Assembly (NCBI GenBank): GCA_021151685.1 | Contig: JAGKWS010000068.1 | Span: 1 to 21,551, forward strand | DNA length: 21,551 nucleotides | Direction: 5' to 3' | Source: Chitinophagaceae bacterium | GTDB lineage: Bacteria > Bacteroidota > Bacteroidia > Chitinophagales > Chitinophagaceae | Part shown: in pieces, positions 7,688 to 14,744 of the stretch | Layout: each line of letters starts with the position of its first letter | Numbering within the stretch: the stretch's first letter is position 1 | Notes under the pieces: generated by a model | What the model saw: the letters and a program-made list of their open reading frames with translations, nothing else | What the model was told of the DNA's origin: nothing | Databases searched by the model: none | Made by a program: the position numbers and the translations under genes

Positions 7688-8623
7688 CTATTTATACTTT
7701 ACCGCAGCCTGTGCCGACTGTATAACGCGGTAAGACCCAGACCCCTCATTGGTTATAAAACCTACCACCTTGGCATGGTTGGCTTTGAAGGCTGGCCACC
7801 TTGCAGGTGCTTCACTACGGTCGGTTATGTTTTTAGTGTCAAAGGTATAGGCCTTTACCACTACTCTTCCGGGTTCTTTTACAGTCTGCGATGGCAGTAT
7901 CGGGTCGCCACCGGGTACTGTTGTCAGCATGGTGCGCAGTACATTGGTAAATAAGTACTTTTCGTCGCCACCGGGGTGTACAGGGTCGGTACTGGGGTAC
8001 TCCTGCACATCTATAATACTATCCTGCAACACAGCTATAGACAAGTTGTGCGGAAACATGATAGTTACCGGATATTCTATTTTGGCTATCACAGACAGCT
8101 TTCCGCTGGCAGAGTCAAAGGTACTTTCCATAGTCAGGTTCAGCGAATCGGGCAGGGCAAGGCCTGCCTCTATGGCTGCTCCCCAGCTACCACGGTCCAC
8201 CTTCAGGTTGCCGCCAAATGGTTTGCGGTCTATACCTGCAGTTGGTAGCGAGCTCACACCACCATATATCACCTTCGATATACTGGTGGCATCGCCATGC
8301 CTGAAGTCGTATATTGCCGCATGTGGATTGGTAGGTGGCTTAGTTTGTATTGGTCCCGTTATGTACAACCCTATCACATTTACACGGCCGGGATACGTTT
8401 TCTGATATTCCTTCAGTATCTCGTGTCCTGCCGGGCAGTTAGGGCATGCCGCACCTGTATATTCCTCTACCAGTACCTGCCTGCCCTGTGGTGCAGGCAC
8501 AGCCCCCACATAGGTAGTATCCTTGGCCGTATCTTCGGTAAACTTGATCAGTGGCGGTTTCTCCTCGCACGATTGCAGTAAAAAAGCGGAAAGGGCCGCC
8601 ACCAATAGAGCTTGTTTCTTCAT
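7688..8623 (-). CDS. Omp28-related lipoprotein with thioredoxin-like CxxC
   Basis: A 311-residue predicted lipoprotein. The N-terminus MKKQALLVAALSAFLLQSC has a signal peptide and a lipobox ending at Cys19, followed by EE. A domain starting near residue 48 contains VLVEEYTGAACPNCPAG, with a C60-P-N-C63 pair, the hallmark of the Omp28 / thioredoxin-like outer-membrane family of Bacteroidota. The rest is beta-rich and resembles the C-terminal part of that family. It should act in the periplasm or at the outer membrane. The CxxC suggests a redox or thiol role, but the function of Omp28 proteins is not firmly known. It is monocistronic: it has its own terminator and diverges from the mlaD-like gene across 185 nt. 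Confidence 0.88.
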   Translation of the reverse strand: MKKQALLVAALSAFLLQSCEEKPPLIKFTEDTAKDTTYVGAVPAPQGRQVLVEEYTGAACPNCPAGHEILKEYQKTYPGRVNVIGLYITGPIQTKPPTNPHAAIYDFRHGDATSISKVIYGGVSSLPTAGIDRKPFGGNLKVDRGSWGAAIEAGLALPDSLNLTMESTFDSASGKLSVIAKIEYPVTIMFPHNLSIAVLQDSIIDVQEYPSTDPVHPGGDEKYLFTNVLRTMLTTVPGGDPILPSQTVKEPGRVVVKAYTFDTKNITDRSEAPARWPAFKANHAKVVGFITNEGSGSYRVIQSAQAAVKYK

Positions 8624-8642
8624 TGTTATTAAAACTAAAACA

Positions 8643-8650
8643 CGAATTTA
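8643..8650 (-). promoter_or_regulatory. Candidate -7 element for the Omp28-like gene
   Basis: On the minus strand the sequence reads TAAATTCG, matching seven of eight positions of the Bacteroidota TAnnTTTG element, 19 nt before the ATG. No convincing TTTG at the -33 position was identified, so this is a moderate candidate only. Confidence 0.35.
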
Positions 8651-8808
8651 GGGAATTGACAATAAGAAACAGCACAAAAACTGTGCCTGTAATCACAATT
8701 CCATGTAGCTACTTGTATCAAACAATGCCCTTCAGACTGTTATAATATTGCCAATATAGCCGGTGGCTCAATGTCTTTTCGTTATTTTGCACATATTTTG
8801 TGGCACTT

Positions 8809-9756
8809 ATGGCTATTTCTAAAGAAGTGAGAATCGGTGTGTTGGTGGCATCTGCCATCAGCATATTTTTTGCCGGCTTCTATTTTCTAAAAGGCTCCGA
8901 TGTCTTCTCTAACAGTAAAGAATATACCTGCTACTACAATACAGCCGGTGGTTTGCAAGAGTCTTCCTCTGTGCAGATACGGGGTATCAATGTAGGTAAA
9001 GTAGTAAAAATGGAGCTGGCCGGCGACAAGGGCATCAAAGTAACCTTTACTGTAAACGGCAACACGGTCATACCCAAGGGTACAGTAGCCAGCCTTGCCT
9101 CGGCCGACCTTTTGGGCACCAAGGTTATCTCTCTCGATATGGGGAGCGGCCCCGGCGAGGAGCTTGCCGGTGCTACCCTTACTGCGGCCAAGGGCAATGA
9201 CATGATAGAGAAAGTTTCAGGCTCGCTTACCCCAAGGCTCGAAGAGTTGAAGACTACTATAGAGTCGTTCAACGTCACCATTGCCCGCGTAAACGATATG
9301 CTGAACGAAAACAACAAATCGGCCATAGCTGCTACGTTGCAATCGCTGAAAACAACCTCGGACAATCTGGCAAAAATTACGTCTACGTTCGAGAAGGAGA
9401 GCGGTCAGCTTACCTCTATCATTCGCAATACCAACAGCATCACCGGCAATTTGGCCAAGAGCAACGACTCGGTACAGCGCATCATCAACAATACCAGCCG
9501 CATCACCAGCCAACTGGCCAATGCCCCGCTGCAAAAAACCATTACCGATCTCGAGAAGACAGCGGTACAGTTGCAGGGCATTATGGACAAAATAAACAAC
9601 AGCCAGGGCACACTGGGTATGCTGGTAAACGATAAGGAGATGTACCGCAACATGAATGCGTCGCTCAAATCTATCACCAACCTCACCGACGACCTGAAGG
9701 CCCGCCCTTCGCGCTACATCAGCGTCAGCGTATTTGGTGGCAAGAAAAAAGATTAG
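8809..9756 (+). CDS. MCE/MlaD-family lipid transport protein
   Basis: A 315-residue single-span inner-membrane protein with a periplasmic MCE domain, the substrate-handling part of Mla-type ABC systems that move phospholipids between the membranes. The ATG at 8809 gives MAISKEVRIGVLVASAIS; the upstream GTG at 8800 adds only three residues. One transmembrane helix spans residues 9-27. The MCE domain follows (GGLQESSSVQIRGINVGKV, then a VTFTV strand), and then a long helical region rich in Asn/Thr/Ser (about residues 130-280) that would form a needle or channel-like bundle. The ending RYISVSVFGGKKKD is typical of Bacteroidota members. The permease and ATPase partners (MlaE/MlaF) are not in this window. 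The next gene begins in its stop codon. Confidence 0.92.
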   Translation: MAISKEVRIGVLVASAISIFFAGFYFLKGSDVFSNSKEYTCYYNTAGGLQESSSVQIRGINVGKVVKMELAGDKGIKVTFTVNGNTVIPKGTVASLASADLLGTKVISLDMGSGPGEELAGATLTAAKGNDMIEKVSGSLTPRLEELKTTIESFNVTIARVNDMLNENNKSAIAATLQSLKTTSDNLAKITSTFEKESGQLTSIIRNTNSITGNLAKSNDSVQRIINNTSRITSQLANAPLQKTITDLEKTAVQLQGIMDKINNSQGTLGMLVNDKEMYRNMNASLKSITNLTDDLKARPSRYISVSVFGGKKKD

Positions 9757-11678
9757 TGGGTACAACAGTGCGGCAATTCTCTACAGTATATAATAGTAAC
9801 ATACCGGCTCAATTGGTACGGGCCGGTCTGTTTTTGTTGGTACTACTGCTGCCCCTTTGCCTGCTGGCACAACCCAAGGCTGATACCTCCGATAAAATAA
9901 AAATCATCATAGCCAATACCGGCGTTATAGAACACTACACTACCGATAGTGGCTCCTACAACAAGTTTGTAAAAGATGTGGTGGTCTATCAGGGTACCGA
10001 CACCCTCATTTGCGACAGCCTGTACCAATACATAGAAAAGAAGAAACTGGAAGCCTTTGGCGATGTGCGCATAGCCCAGCAGGGCGGCACAGGGGGCACA
10101 TGCAGCTATCTGCGCTATGCATCAGACAAGCGGCTGGCCTACATGACCGGCGATGTATTGCTCACCGATGGTAAAAACCGCTTGTGGGCTAAAGAACTAA
10201 ACTATAATCTGGACACAAAAACAGGCACCTACAACAACAATGGCACCCTGCAGAGCGATAGTACCATTGTTACCAGCATCTATGGGGTGTACAACGTTAA
10301 GAGCCACGATGCCCGCTTTACCGGCAATGTGCTGATACTGGACCCACAATACAAAATACAGTCGAAAGACGTGGGGTACAATACCGAAACACGGGTACAA
10401 ACCTTCTACGACTATTCGGTAGTAACGGCCGATAGTGGCAAATCTATCCTTACCGCCTATGGCGGTACCTACGATAGCCGCAATGTGGTGGCCCGCTTCA
10501 CAGGCCATTCTTCTATATGGACGGACGGCCAATACATAGAGGCCGATACCTTGCACTACGACAAACACTCGGGCTACGGCTTTGCACAGGGCAATGTCAT
10601 TTCGCTGGATACCACCAAACATTCCACCATCTTCTGTGGCCGTATAGACTACTTCCGCCGCCAGCGGGTACTGTGGGCGGTAGACAAACCCGTACTGGAA
10701 CTGGTGAACGGGCGCGACACCTTTTATATGCGGTCCGACACGCTCTACTCGGCCCCCATGGTACGTGCGCCGGGCAAGCAGTTCCGTATGCCGGCCGATA
10801 CGCTGGACCGCCCCGTGGTACTGCCGGTGAAAGATAGTGTGGGCAAAATAGGCAAGCGTACTGCCAACGACACCACAGGCCGCAAAACACGCACCCGCCC
10901 CAAACTCGTTGCCACTACCATTACCGATAGTGTGACCACTGATATGCCCCCTGCCATACCCGACACTATGTGGGTAGTACCCAAAACAAAATTCAGCATA
11001 GCCTCACTGCTGCGCGATACTGCCCGTAACAAACCTATAGCCGATACCAAAGGAAAAAATCGCCGAAAAGCACCGGCTATAGACACTACCGAAGCCGATA
11101 GTACTGCTCCCATGTTCTTTACCGGGTACCACCATGTGCGCATCTTCTCGGACTCGATGCAGGCCCTGTGCGATAGCAGCAGTTACACCCGATCCGACTC
11201 TATTGTACGTATGTTTGGCAACCCCGTGGCATGGGCCCGCAACAGCCAGATAACGGGAGACAGCATACTGATGCAAGTAGATACCAGTGGCATACGCAGC
11301 ATGTACATACCGGCAGCCGGTTTCATGACGTCGCGCTCCGGTCCCGAAATGGCCAACCTGTTCGATCAGATACAGGGCGAAACTATTACCGCCTTCTTCA
11401 ACAACAACGCCATAGAAAAAATGCTGGTACACCCCAATGCCGAAACCATGTACTTCTCTAAAGACGATGGTGGTGCCTACATGGGGCTCAGTCAGGCATC
11501 GGGGCAGGTAATGCGCATTTTCTTTGGCGACCAAAGTATCAGCACTATCAAATTTGACCGCGATGTACACCAAAAAATGACCCCCATGCTGCAAGCCAAT
11601 CTGCCAGAAGCACGCCTGTCGCGCTTCAAATGGCGGTACGATGAACGCCCGAAAACCAAGGAAGAACTCTTTCGCTGA
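9756..11678 (+). CDS. OstA/LptA-like LPS transport protein
   Basis: A 640-residue exported protein of the Bacteroidota OstA-like family, related to the LptA/LptD jelly-roll that carries lipopolysaccharide across the periplasm. The GTG start at 9756 shares its G with the stop TAG of the MCE gene (TAGTG), which suggests translational re-initiation. A long n-region, a hydrophobic stretch (LFLLVLLLPLCLLA) and a likely signal peptidase I site before QPK follow. The rest is a run of short beta strands with 'GDV..D' and 'ADTL' turns, as in OstA repeats, for example EAFGDVRIAQQ, TGDVLLTDGKN, FTGNVLILD and AQGNVISLD. Around residues 345-450 lies a Thr/Asp/Lys/Arg-rich, probably disordered linker, after which a second OstA-like strand region resumes. 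It is much longer than E. coli LptA but lacks an obvious LptD barrel. The role is inferred from the family and from the MCE and BamD neighbours. Confidence 0.85.
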   Translation: MGTTVRQFSTVYNSNIPAQLVRAGLFLLVLLLPLCLLAQPKADTSDKIKIIIANTGVIEHYTTDSGSYNKFVKDVVVYQGTDTLICDSLYQYIEKKKLEAFGDVRIAQQGGTGGTCSYLRYASDKRLAYMTGDVLLTDGKNRLWAKELNYNLDTKTGTYNNNGTLQSDSTIVTSIYGVYNVKSHDARFTGNVLILDPQYKIQSKDVGYNTETRVQTFYDYSVVTADSGKSILTAYGGTYDSRNVVARFTGHSSIWTDGQYIEADTLHYDKHSGYGFAQGNVISLDTTKHSTIFCGRIDYFRRQRVLWAVDKPVLELVNGRDTFYMRSDTLYSAPMVRAPGKQFRMPADTLDRPVVLPVKDSVGKIGKRTANDTTGRKTRTRPKLVATTITDSVTTDMPPAIPDTMWVVPKTKFSIASLLRDTARNKPIADTKGKNRRKAPAIDTTEADSTAPMFFTGYHHVRIFSDSMQALCDSSSYTRSDSIVRMFGNPVAWARNSQITGDSILMQVDTSGIRSMYIPAAGFMTSRSGPEMANLFDQIQGETITAFFNNNAIEKMLVHPNAETMYFSKDDGGAYMGLSQASGQVMRIFFGDQSISTIKFDRDVHQKMTPMLQANLPEARLSRFKWRYDERPKTKEELFR

Positions 11679-11743
11679 CATTTTAAGAAACATTTAGGCC
11701 CCTATGCGCCCAGCACACATTAGGCACAACCCCAGACTTTTAA

Positions 11744-11751
11744 TATATTTG
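11744..11751 (+). promoter_or_regulatory. Perfect Bacteroidota -7 element before bamD
   Basis: TATATTTG matches TAnnTTTG at every fixed position and lies nine nt before the ATG at 11761. The -33 region is weak (only TTAG near 11720). A start site about six nt downstream would leave a leader of only a few bases. Its position inside the longest open frame argues against the upstream ATG at 11704 as the bamD start. Confidence 0.5.
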
Positions 11752-11760
11752 CCGTCCGGT

Positions 11761-12576
11761 ATGTACCAACACGTCAGAAATAGCATTTACCTCCTTACAG
11801 TTTGCATCGGTTTATACTCGTGCAGCGGGTTCGAAAAAATCCGTAAAAGCAGCGATGTAAACCAGAAGCTTACCAAGGCCAATGAGTATTATGCCAAGAA
11901 AGACTATGTACACGCCAACATACTCTACAAAGAGTTGATGCCCATTATGAAGAGCACCCGCAACTACGAGATGCTCTTTTATAAGTATGCCTACTCCTAC
12001 TACTACATGAAGGACTATGCAATGGCATCGTACTACTTCAAAGACTTTGTAGACTACTTCCCTACCAGCAAAGATGCCGAGGAGTGCGAGTATATGAGTG
12101 CGGTTTGCCTGTTCAAGTTTGCACCCAAGTACACGCTTGACCAAACCAATGGTGTAAAAGCCGGCGAGGCCCTCAACAACTTTGTAGTAAAATACCCCGA
12201 ATCGAAGTTTGCCACCGAAGCCCAAGGCTATGTAGCCGAGTCTCAGGCCAAAATGGAAATGAAACAAGCCGATGCTGCCCGGTTGTACTACAACATGAAT
12301 CAGTTTCAGGCGGCCATGGTCACCTACAAAAGTGTCATGCGCAACTTCCCCGAATCTAAAAGAACCGATGAATACTTGTACATGATTATGAAGTCTATGT
12401 ACAAATATGCCAAGGCCAGCGTACCATCTAAACAGGAAGAACGCTATGCAAATGCATTGAGCGCATGGCGGTCGCTGAAGGATGGCTACCCACAGTCGCC
12501 CTATATGGCCGAGGCCGAAAAAATATATACAGAAACCGAAATAAATATTAAAAAGATACACAATGAGCAACAATAA
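11761..12576 (+). CDS. bamD: Outer membrane protein assembly factor BamD
   Basis: A 271-residue lipoprotein of the BamD/ComL family, a tetratricopeptide-repeat component of the Bam complex that inserts beta-barrel proteins into the outer membrane. The ATG at 11761 gives a signal peptide ending in a lipobox (GLYSC, Cys21); the ATG at 11704 would put 19 extra residues before it and is not used here. TPR-like helix pairs follow, with characteristic stretches such as YYAKKDYVHANILYKELM, YYMKDYAMASYYFKDFV, YPESKFATEAQGYVAES and YPQSPYMAEAEKIY. Length and repeat order fit BamD. Its tail overlaps the rpoZ start by 14 nt. Confidence 0.93.
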   Translation: MYQHVRNSIYLLTVCIGLYSCSGFEKIRKSSDVNQKLTKANEYYAKKDYVHANILYKELMPIMKSTRNYEMLFYKYAYSYYYMKDYAMASYYFKDFVDYFPTSKDAEECEYMSAVCLFKFAPKYTLDQTNGVKAGEALNNFVVKYPESKFATEAQGYVAESQAKMEMKQADAARLYYNMNQFQAAMVTYKSVMRNFPESKRTDEYLYMIMKSMYKYAKASVPSKQEERYANALSAWRSLKDGYPQSPYMAEAEKIYTETEINIKKIHNEQQ

Positions 12577-12883
12577 AAGATCGTTGGCATCGGTAAACCC
12601 ACTCGTGGAAACCCGCGATGTGGTAGCCCTCAAAGAAAAAACAGGTAATCTGTATGCATCGATAGCTGTAGTATCGCGTCGTGCCAACCAGATTTCTGTG
12701 ACCATGAAGGAAGAGCTGCACAGAAAGCTCGATGAATTTACCGTACATGGCGACAACCTGGAAGAAGTACATGAGAACAAGGAGCAGATAGAAATATCGC
12801 GCATCTATGAGCGTATGGCCAACGCTCCACTACAGGCTCTTACCGAGTTCAACGACGACCAGATTTACTACCGTAACAAGTAA
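12563..12883 (+). CDS. rpoZ: DNA-directed RNA polymerase omega subunit, Bacteroidota type
   Basis: A 106-residue protein matching the Rpb6/omega family as found in Bacteroidota: NPLVETRDVVALKEKTGNLY, then SIAVVSRRANQIS, with a charged C-terminus and the ending FNDDQIYYRNK. Omega helps assemble and stabilise RNA polymerase by holding the beta-prime subunit. The ATG at 12563 lies inside the bamD coding end, so it is read by overlap with bamD. Placement directly behind bamD is, from memory, common in this phylum. A clear terminator follows 23 nt after the stop, closing the transcript. Confidence 0.93.
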   Translation: MSNNKRSLASVNPLVETRDVVALKEKTGNLYASIAVVSRRANQISVTMKEELHRKLDEFTVHGDNLEEVHENKEQIEISRIYERMANAPLQALTEFNDDQIYYRNK

Positions 12884-12906
12884 TTGCGGTAGCAAAACAT
12901 AACAGA

Positions 12907-12935
12907 AGCTGTACCCTAAAACGGTACGGCTTTTT
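12907..12935 (+). terminator. Intrinsic terminator after bamD-rpoZ
   Basis: The stem AGCTGTACC (12907-12915) pairs with GGTACGGCT (12923-12931) with one G-U pair and a 7-nt loop. TTTT and then GTGTTT follow, as expected for a plus-strand rho-independent terminator. Confidence 0.85.
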
Positions 12936-12997
12936 GTGTTTAGCGCAAAGAAGAAACAGCTTTTTTACTATTTTCACACAAAGTGCCACCCCATAGC

Positions 12998-14695
12998 ATG
13001 AATCAGTTCATCAATCTGAACACCATCATTGGCAATGGTAAATCTTACAGGGTTCCTGTATATCAATGCGACTATTCGTGGACCAGTGTTGATTGGGAAG
13101 ACCTTTGGAATGATATTGAAGCCCTGCCTGCCGAAAAAAATCATTACATGGGGTATCTGGTACTGCAAAATGGTGCCGAAGATGAGGCATACTGGGTAAT
13201 TGATGGGCAACAAAGACTCACTACCTGCTCTATACTGGCTCTTGCCGTAACAGCCTTACTCAAGAAGTGGTCGGGCGAAGGGATCGATTCAAAAGACAAC
13301 GACTTGCGGCGCGAGAAAGAAACTGAAAGATATTTGGGGAACTTCTCTACCAGTAAACTAACCATGAGCCCAAAGCTCACCCTCAACCGCAATAACGACG
13401 ATTTTTACCGTAGCTGGCTGCTGCAACTTCGCACGCCACCCAGCATAGGTGTGCTGAAGCCATCACAAAAATTGCTGCAAAAGGCATTCAATTACTTTTA
13501 CGACAAGTTGGTAGAGAAATTTGACACGAGGAAATCGGGAGCAGAGCTTGTTGAATTTCTCGAGAAGACGGTAGGCACTGGCCTACAATTCACCATCATA
13601 GAGGTACAGAACGATTTGGATGCGTTCAAAGTATTTGAAACACTGAACGCACGTGGTGTAAAACTATCGCCTGCCGACCTGCTGAAGAATTATCTTTTCA
13701 GTCAGGTAGCACGCCAAAGCCAGCTGGACCTTGATGAAGCAGAACGCCGATGGAACAACATAAGCGATGGACTGAAAAGTAATGAACTTACCACCTACCT
13801 ACGTCATTACTGGAACAGCCGATATAAACTAAAACGCCAACCGGAACTATTCAAGGCTATAAGAAAACTTGTGGAAGATAGTGAGCATGGTACGGCACGT
13901 GCCACCATGCAACTACTGGCCGATCTGGAAGATCAAACTCCATTTTATGCTGCGTTTCCTTATCCCTTCAATGAAATTTGGCATAAAGAAGAACAAGAAT
14001 ACCTTAATGTACTAACGCTATTGGAAGTAACTACTTGTTATGCCCTGATGCTGGCCGTGCTGCGGCATGTGGAAAGACACCACTTCAAAACAGTATTGCG
14101 CGAGCTTGTAGCTATTACCCTTCGTTACAACCTGAGTGGAAGAAACCCCAACGAGGCCGAAAGACAATTTTCTGATGTAGCCAACAAAGTTTCAGATGGA
14201 AGTCTGAAATCTCCGGCTGAAATCATACGCGCTTTAACGTCAATTTACGTCAATGACGATATGTTTGAAGTTTCTTTCGCCTCATTGTCCATTAGCACGC
14301 GCCGCAAAAAAGATCTGGTAAAGTATCTGTTGGTGAGCCTTGAAAACCAGCTTGCTGGTAGCAACTTGTATATACAAGATCCGCAAATCTCCATAGAGCA
14401 TATATTGCCCGAAAAACCGGGTGCGGTTTGGGAACCCTATTTCGAACCGGCTGAACAGGAAGAATACATTTATCGAATTGGCAACTATACGCTCCTGTCG
14501 GCAAGCACCAACAATAAGCTGAGTAACGAAACATCGTACAGTCAAAAGCTCGACCAATACAAAACTTCAAAATATGCCCTTAGTAGCCGGTATTGTATGT
14601 ACGAGTCGTTTACGCCGCAAAACCTTGCCAACCGTCAAGAGCGTATGGCCAGGCTTGCCAAAAGCATCTGGAAGAGTAATTACATAGACCAATAG
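12998..14695 (+). CDS. DUF262-DUF1524 protein (GmrSD-type putative restriction/defence factor)
   Basis: A 565-residue cytoplasmic protein joining both halves of the GmrSD family in one chain. The ATG at 12998 is preferred over the in-frame GTG at 12983, since the DUF262 domain begins immediately. The N-terminal domain has YRVPVYQCDYSW (residues 17-28) and IDGQQRLTT (68-76, the NTP/ParB-like signature). A helical middle contains VFETLNARGVKLSPADLLKN. The C-terminal DUF1524 (His-Me/HNH-like) domain has IEHILPEKPG (466-475) and GNYTLLSASTNNKLSN (495-510), which supply the presumed His and Asn metal/catalytic residues. Family members cut modified phage DNA or act in anti-phage islands. Here Cys24 sits where an Arg (YQRxY) is usual. 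It stands alone, 49 nt before uvrA, with no methylase or other defence partner. A defence role is inferred, not shown. Confidence 0.9.
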   Translation: MNQFINLNTIIGNGKSYRVPVYQCDYSWTSVDWEDLWNDIEALPAEKNHYMGYLVLQNGAEDEAYWVIDGQQRLTTCSILALAVTALLKKWSGEGIDSKDNDLRREKETERYLGNFSTSKLTMSPKLTLNRNNDDFYRSWLLQLRTPPSIGVLKPSQKLLQKAFNYFYDKLVEKFDTRKSGAELVEFLEKTVGTGLQFTIIEVQNDLDAFKVFETLNARGVKLSPADLLKNYLFSQVARQSQLDLDEAERRWNNISDGLKSNELTTYLRHYWNSRYKLKRQPELFKAIRKLVEDSEHGTARATMQLLADLEDQTPFYAAFPYPFNEIWHKEEQEYLNVLTLLEVTTCYALMLAVLRHVERHHFKTVLRELVAITLRYNLSGRNPNEAERQFSDVANKVSDGSLKSPAEIIRALTSIYVNDDMFEVSFASLSISTRRKKDLVKYLLVSLENQLAGSNLYIQDPQISIEHILPEKPGAVWEPYFEPAEQEEYIYRIGNYTLLSASTNNKLSNETSYSQKLDQYKTSKYALSSRYCMYESFTPQNLANRQERMARLAKSIWKSNYIDQ

Positions 14696-14744
14696 AATAA
14701 ACCTAACAAAACAGCACCAATGGGTGAAGTAACTTGCAGCCAGG

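Noticed and set aside
11004..11693. 229-codon minus-strand open frame over the OstA-like gene
   Set aside because: Antisense shadow of a well-supported coding region, with no family features.
11812..12804. 330-codon minus-strand open frame over bamD/rpoZ
   Set aside because: It lies wholly antisense to two clear genes, has no recognisable domain and is explained by the codon bias of the true strand.
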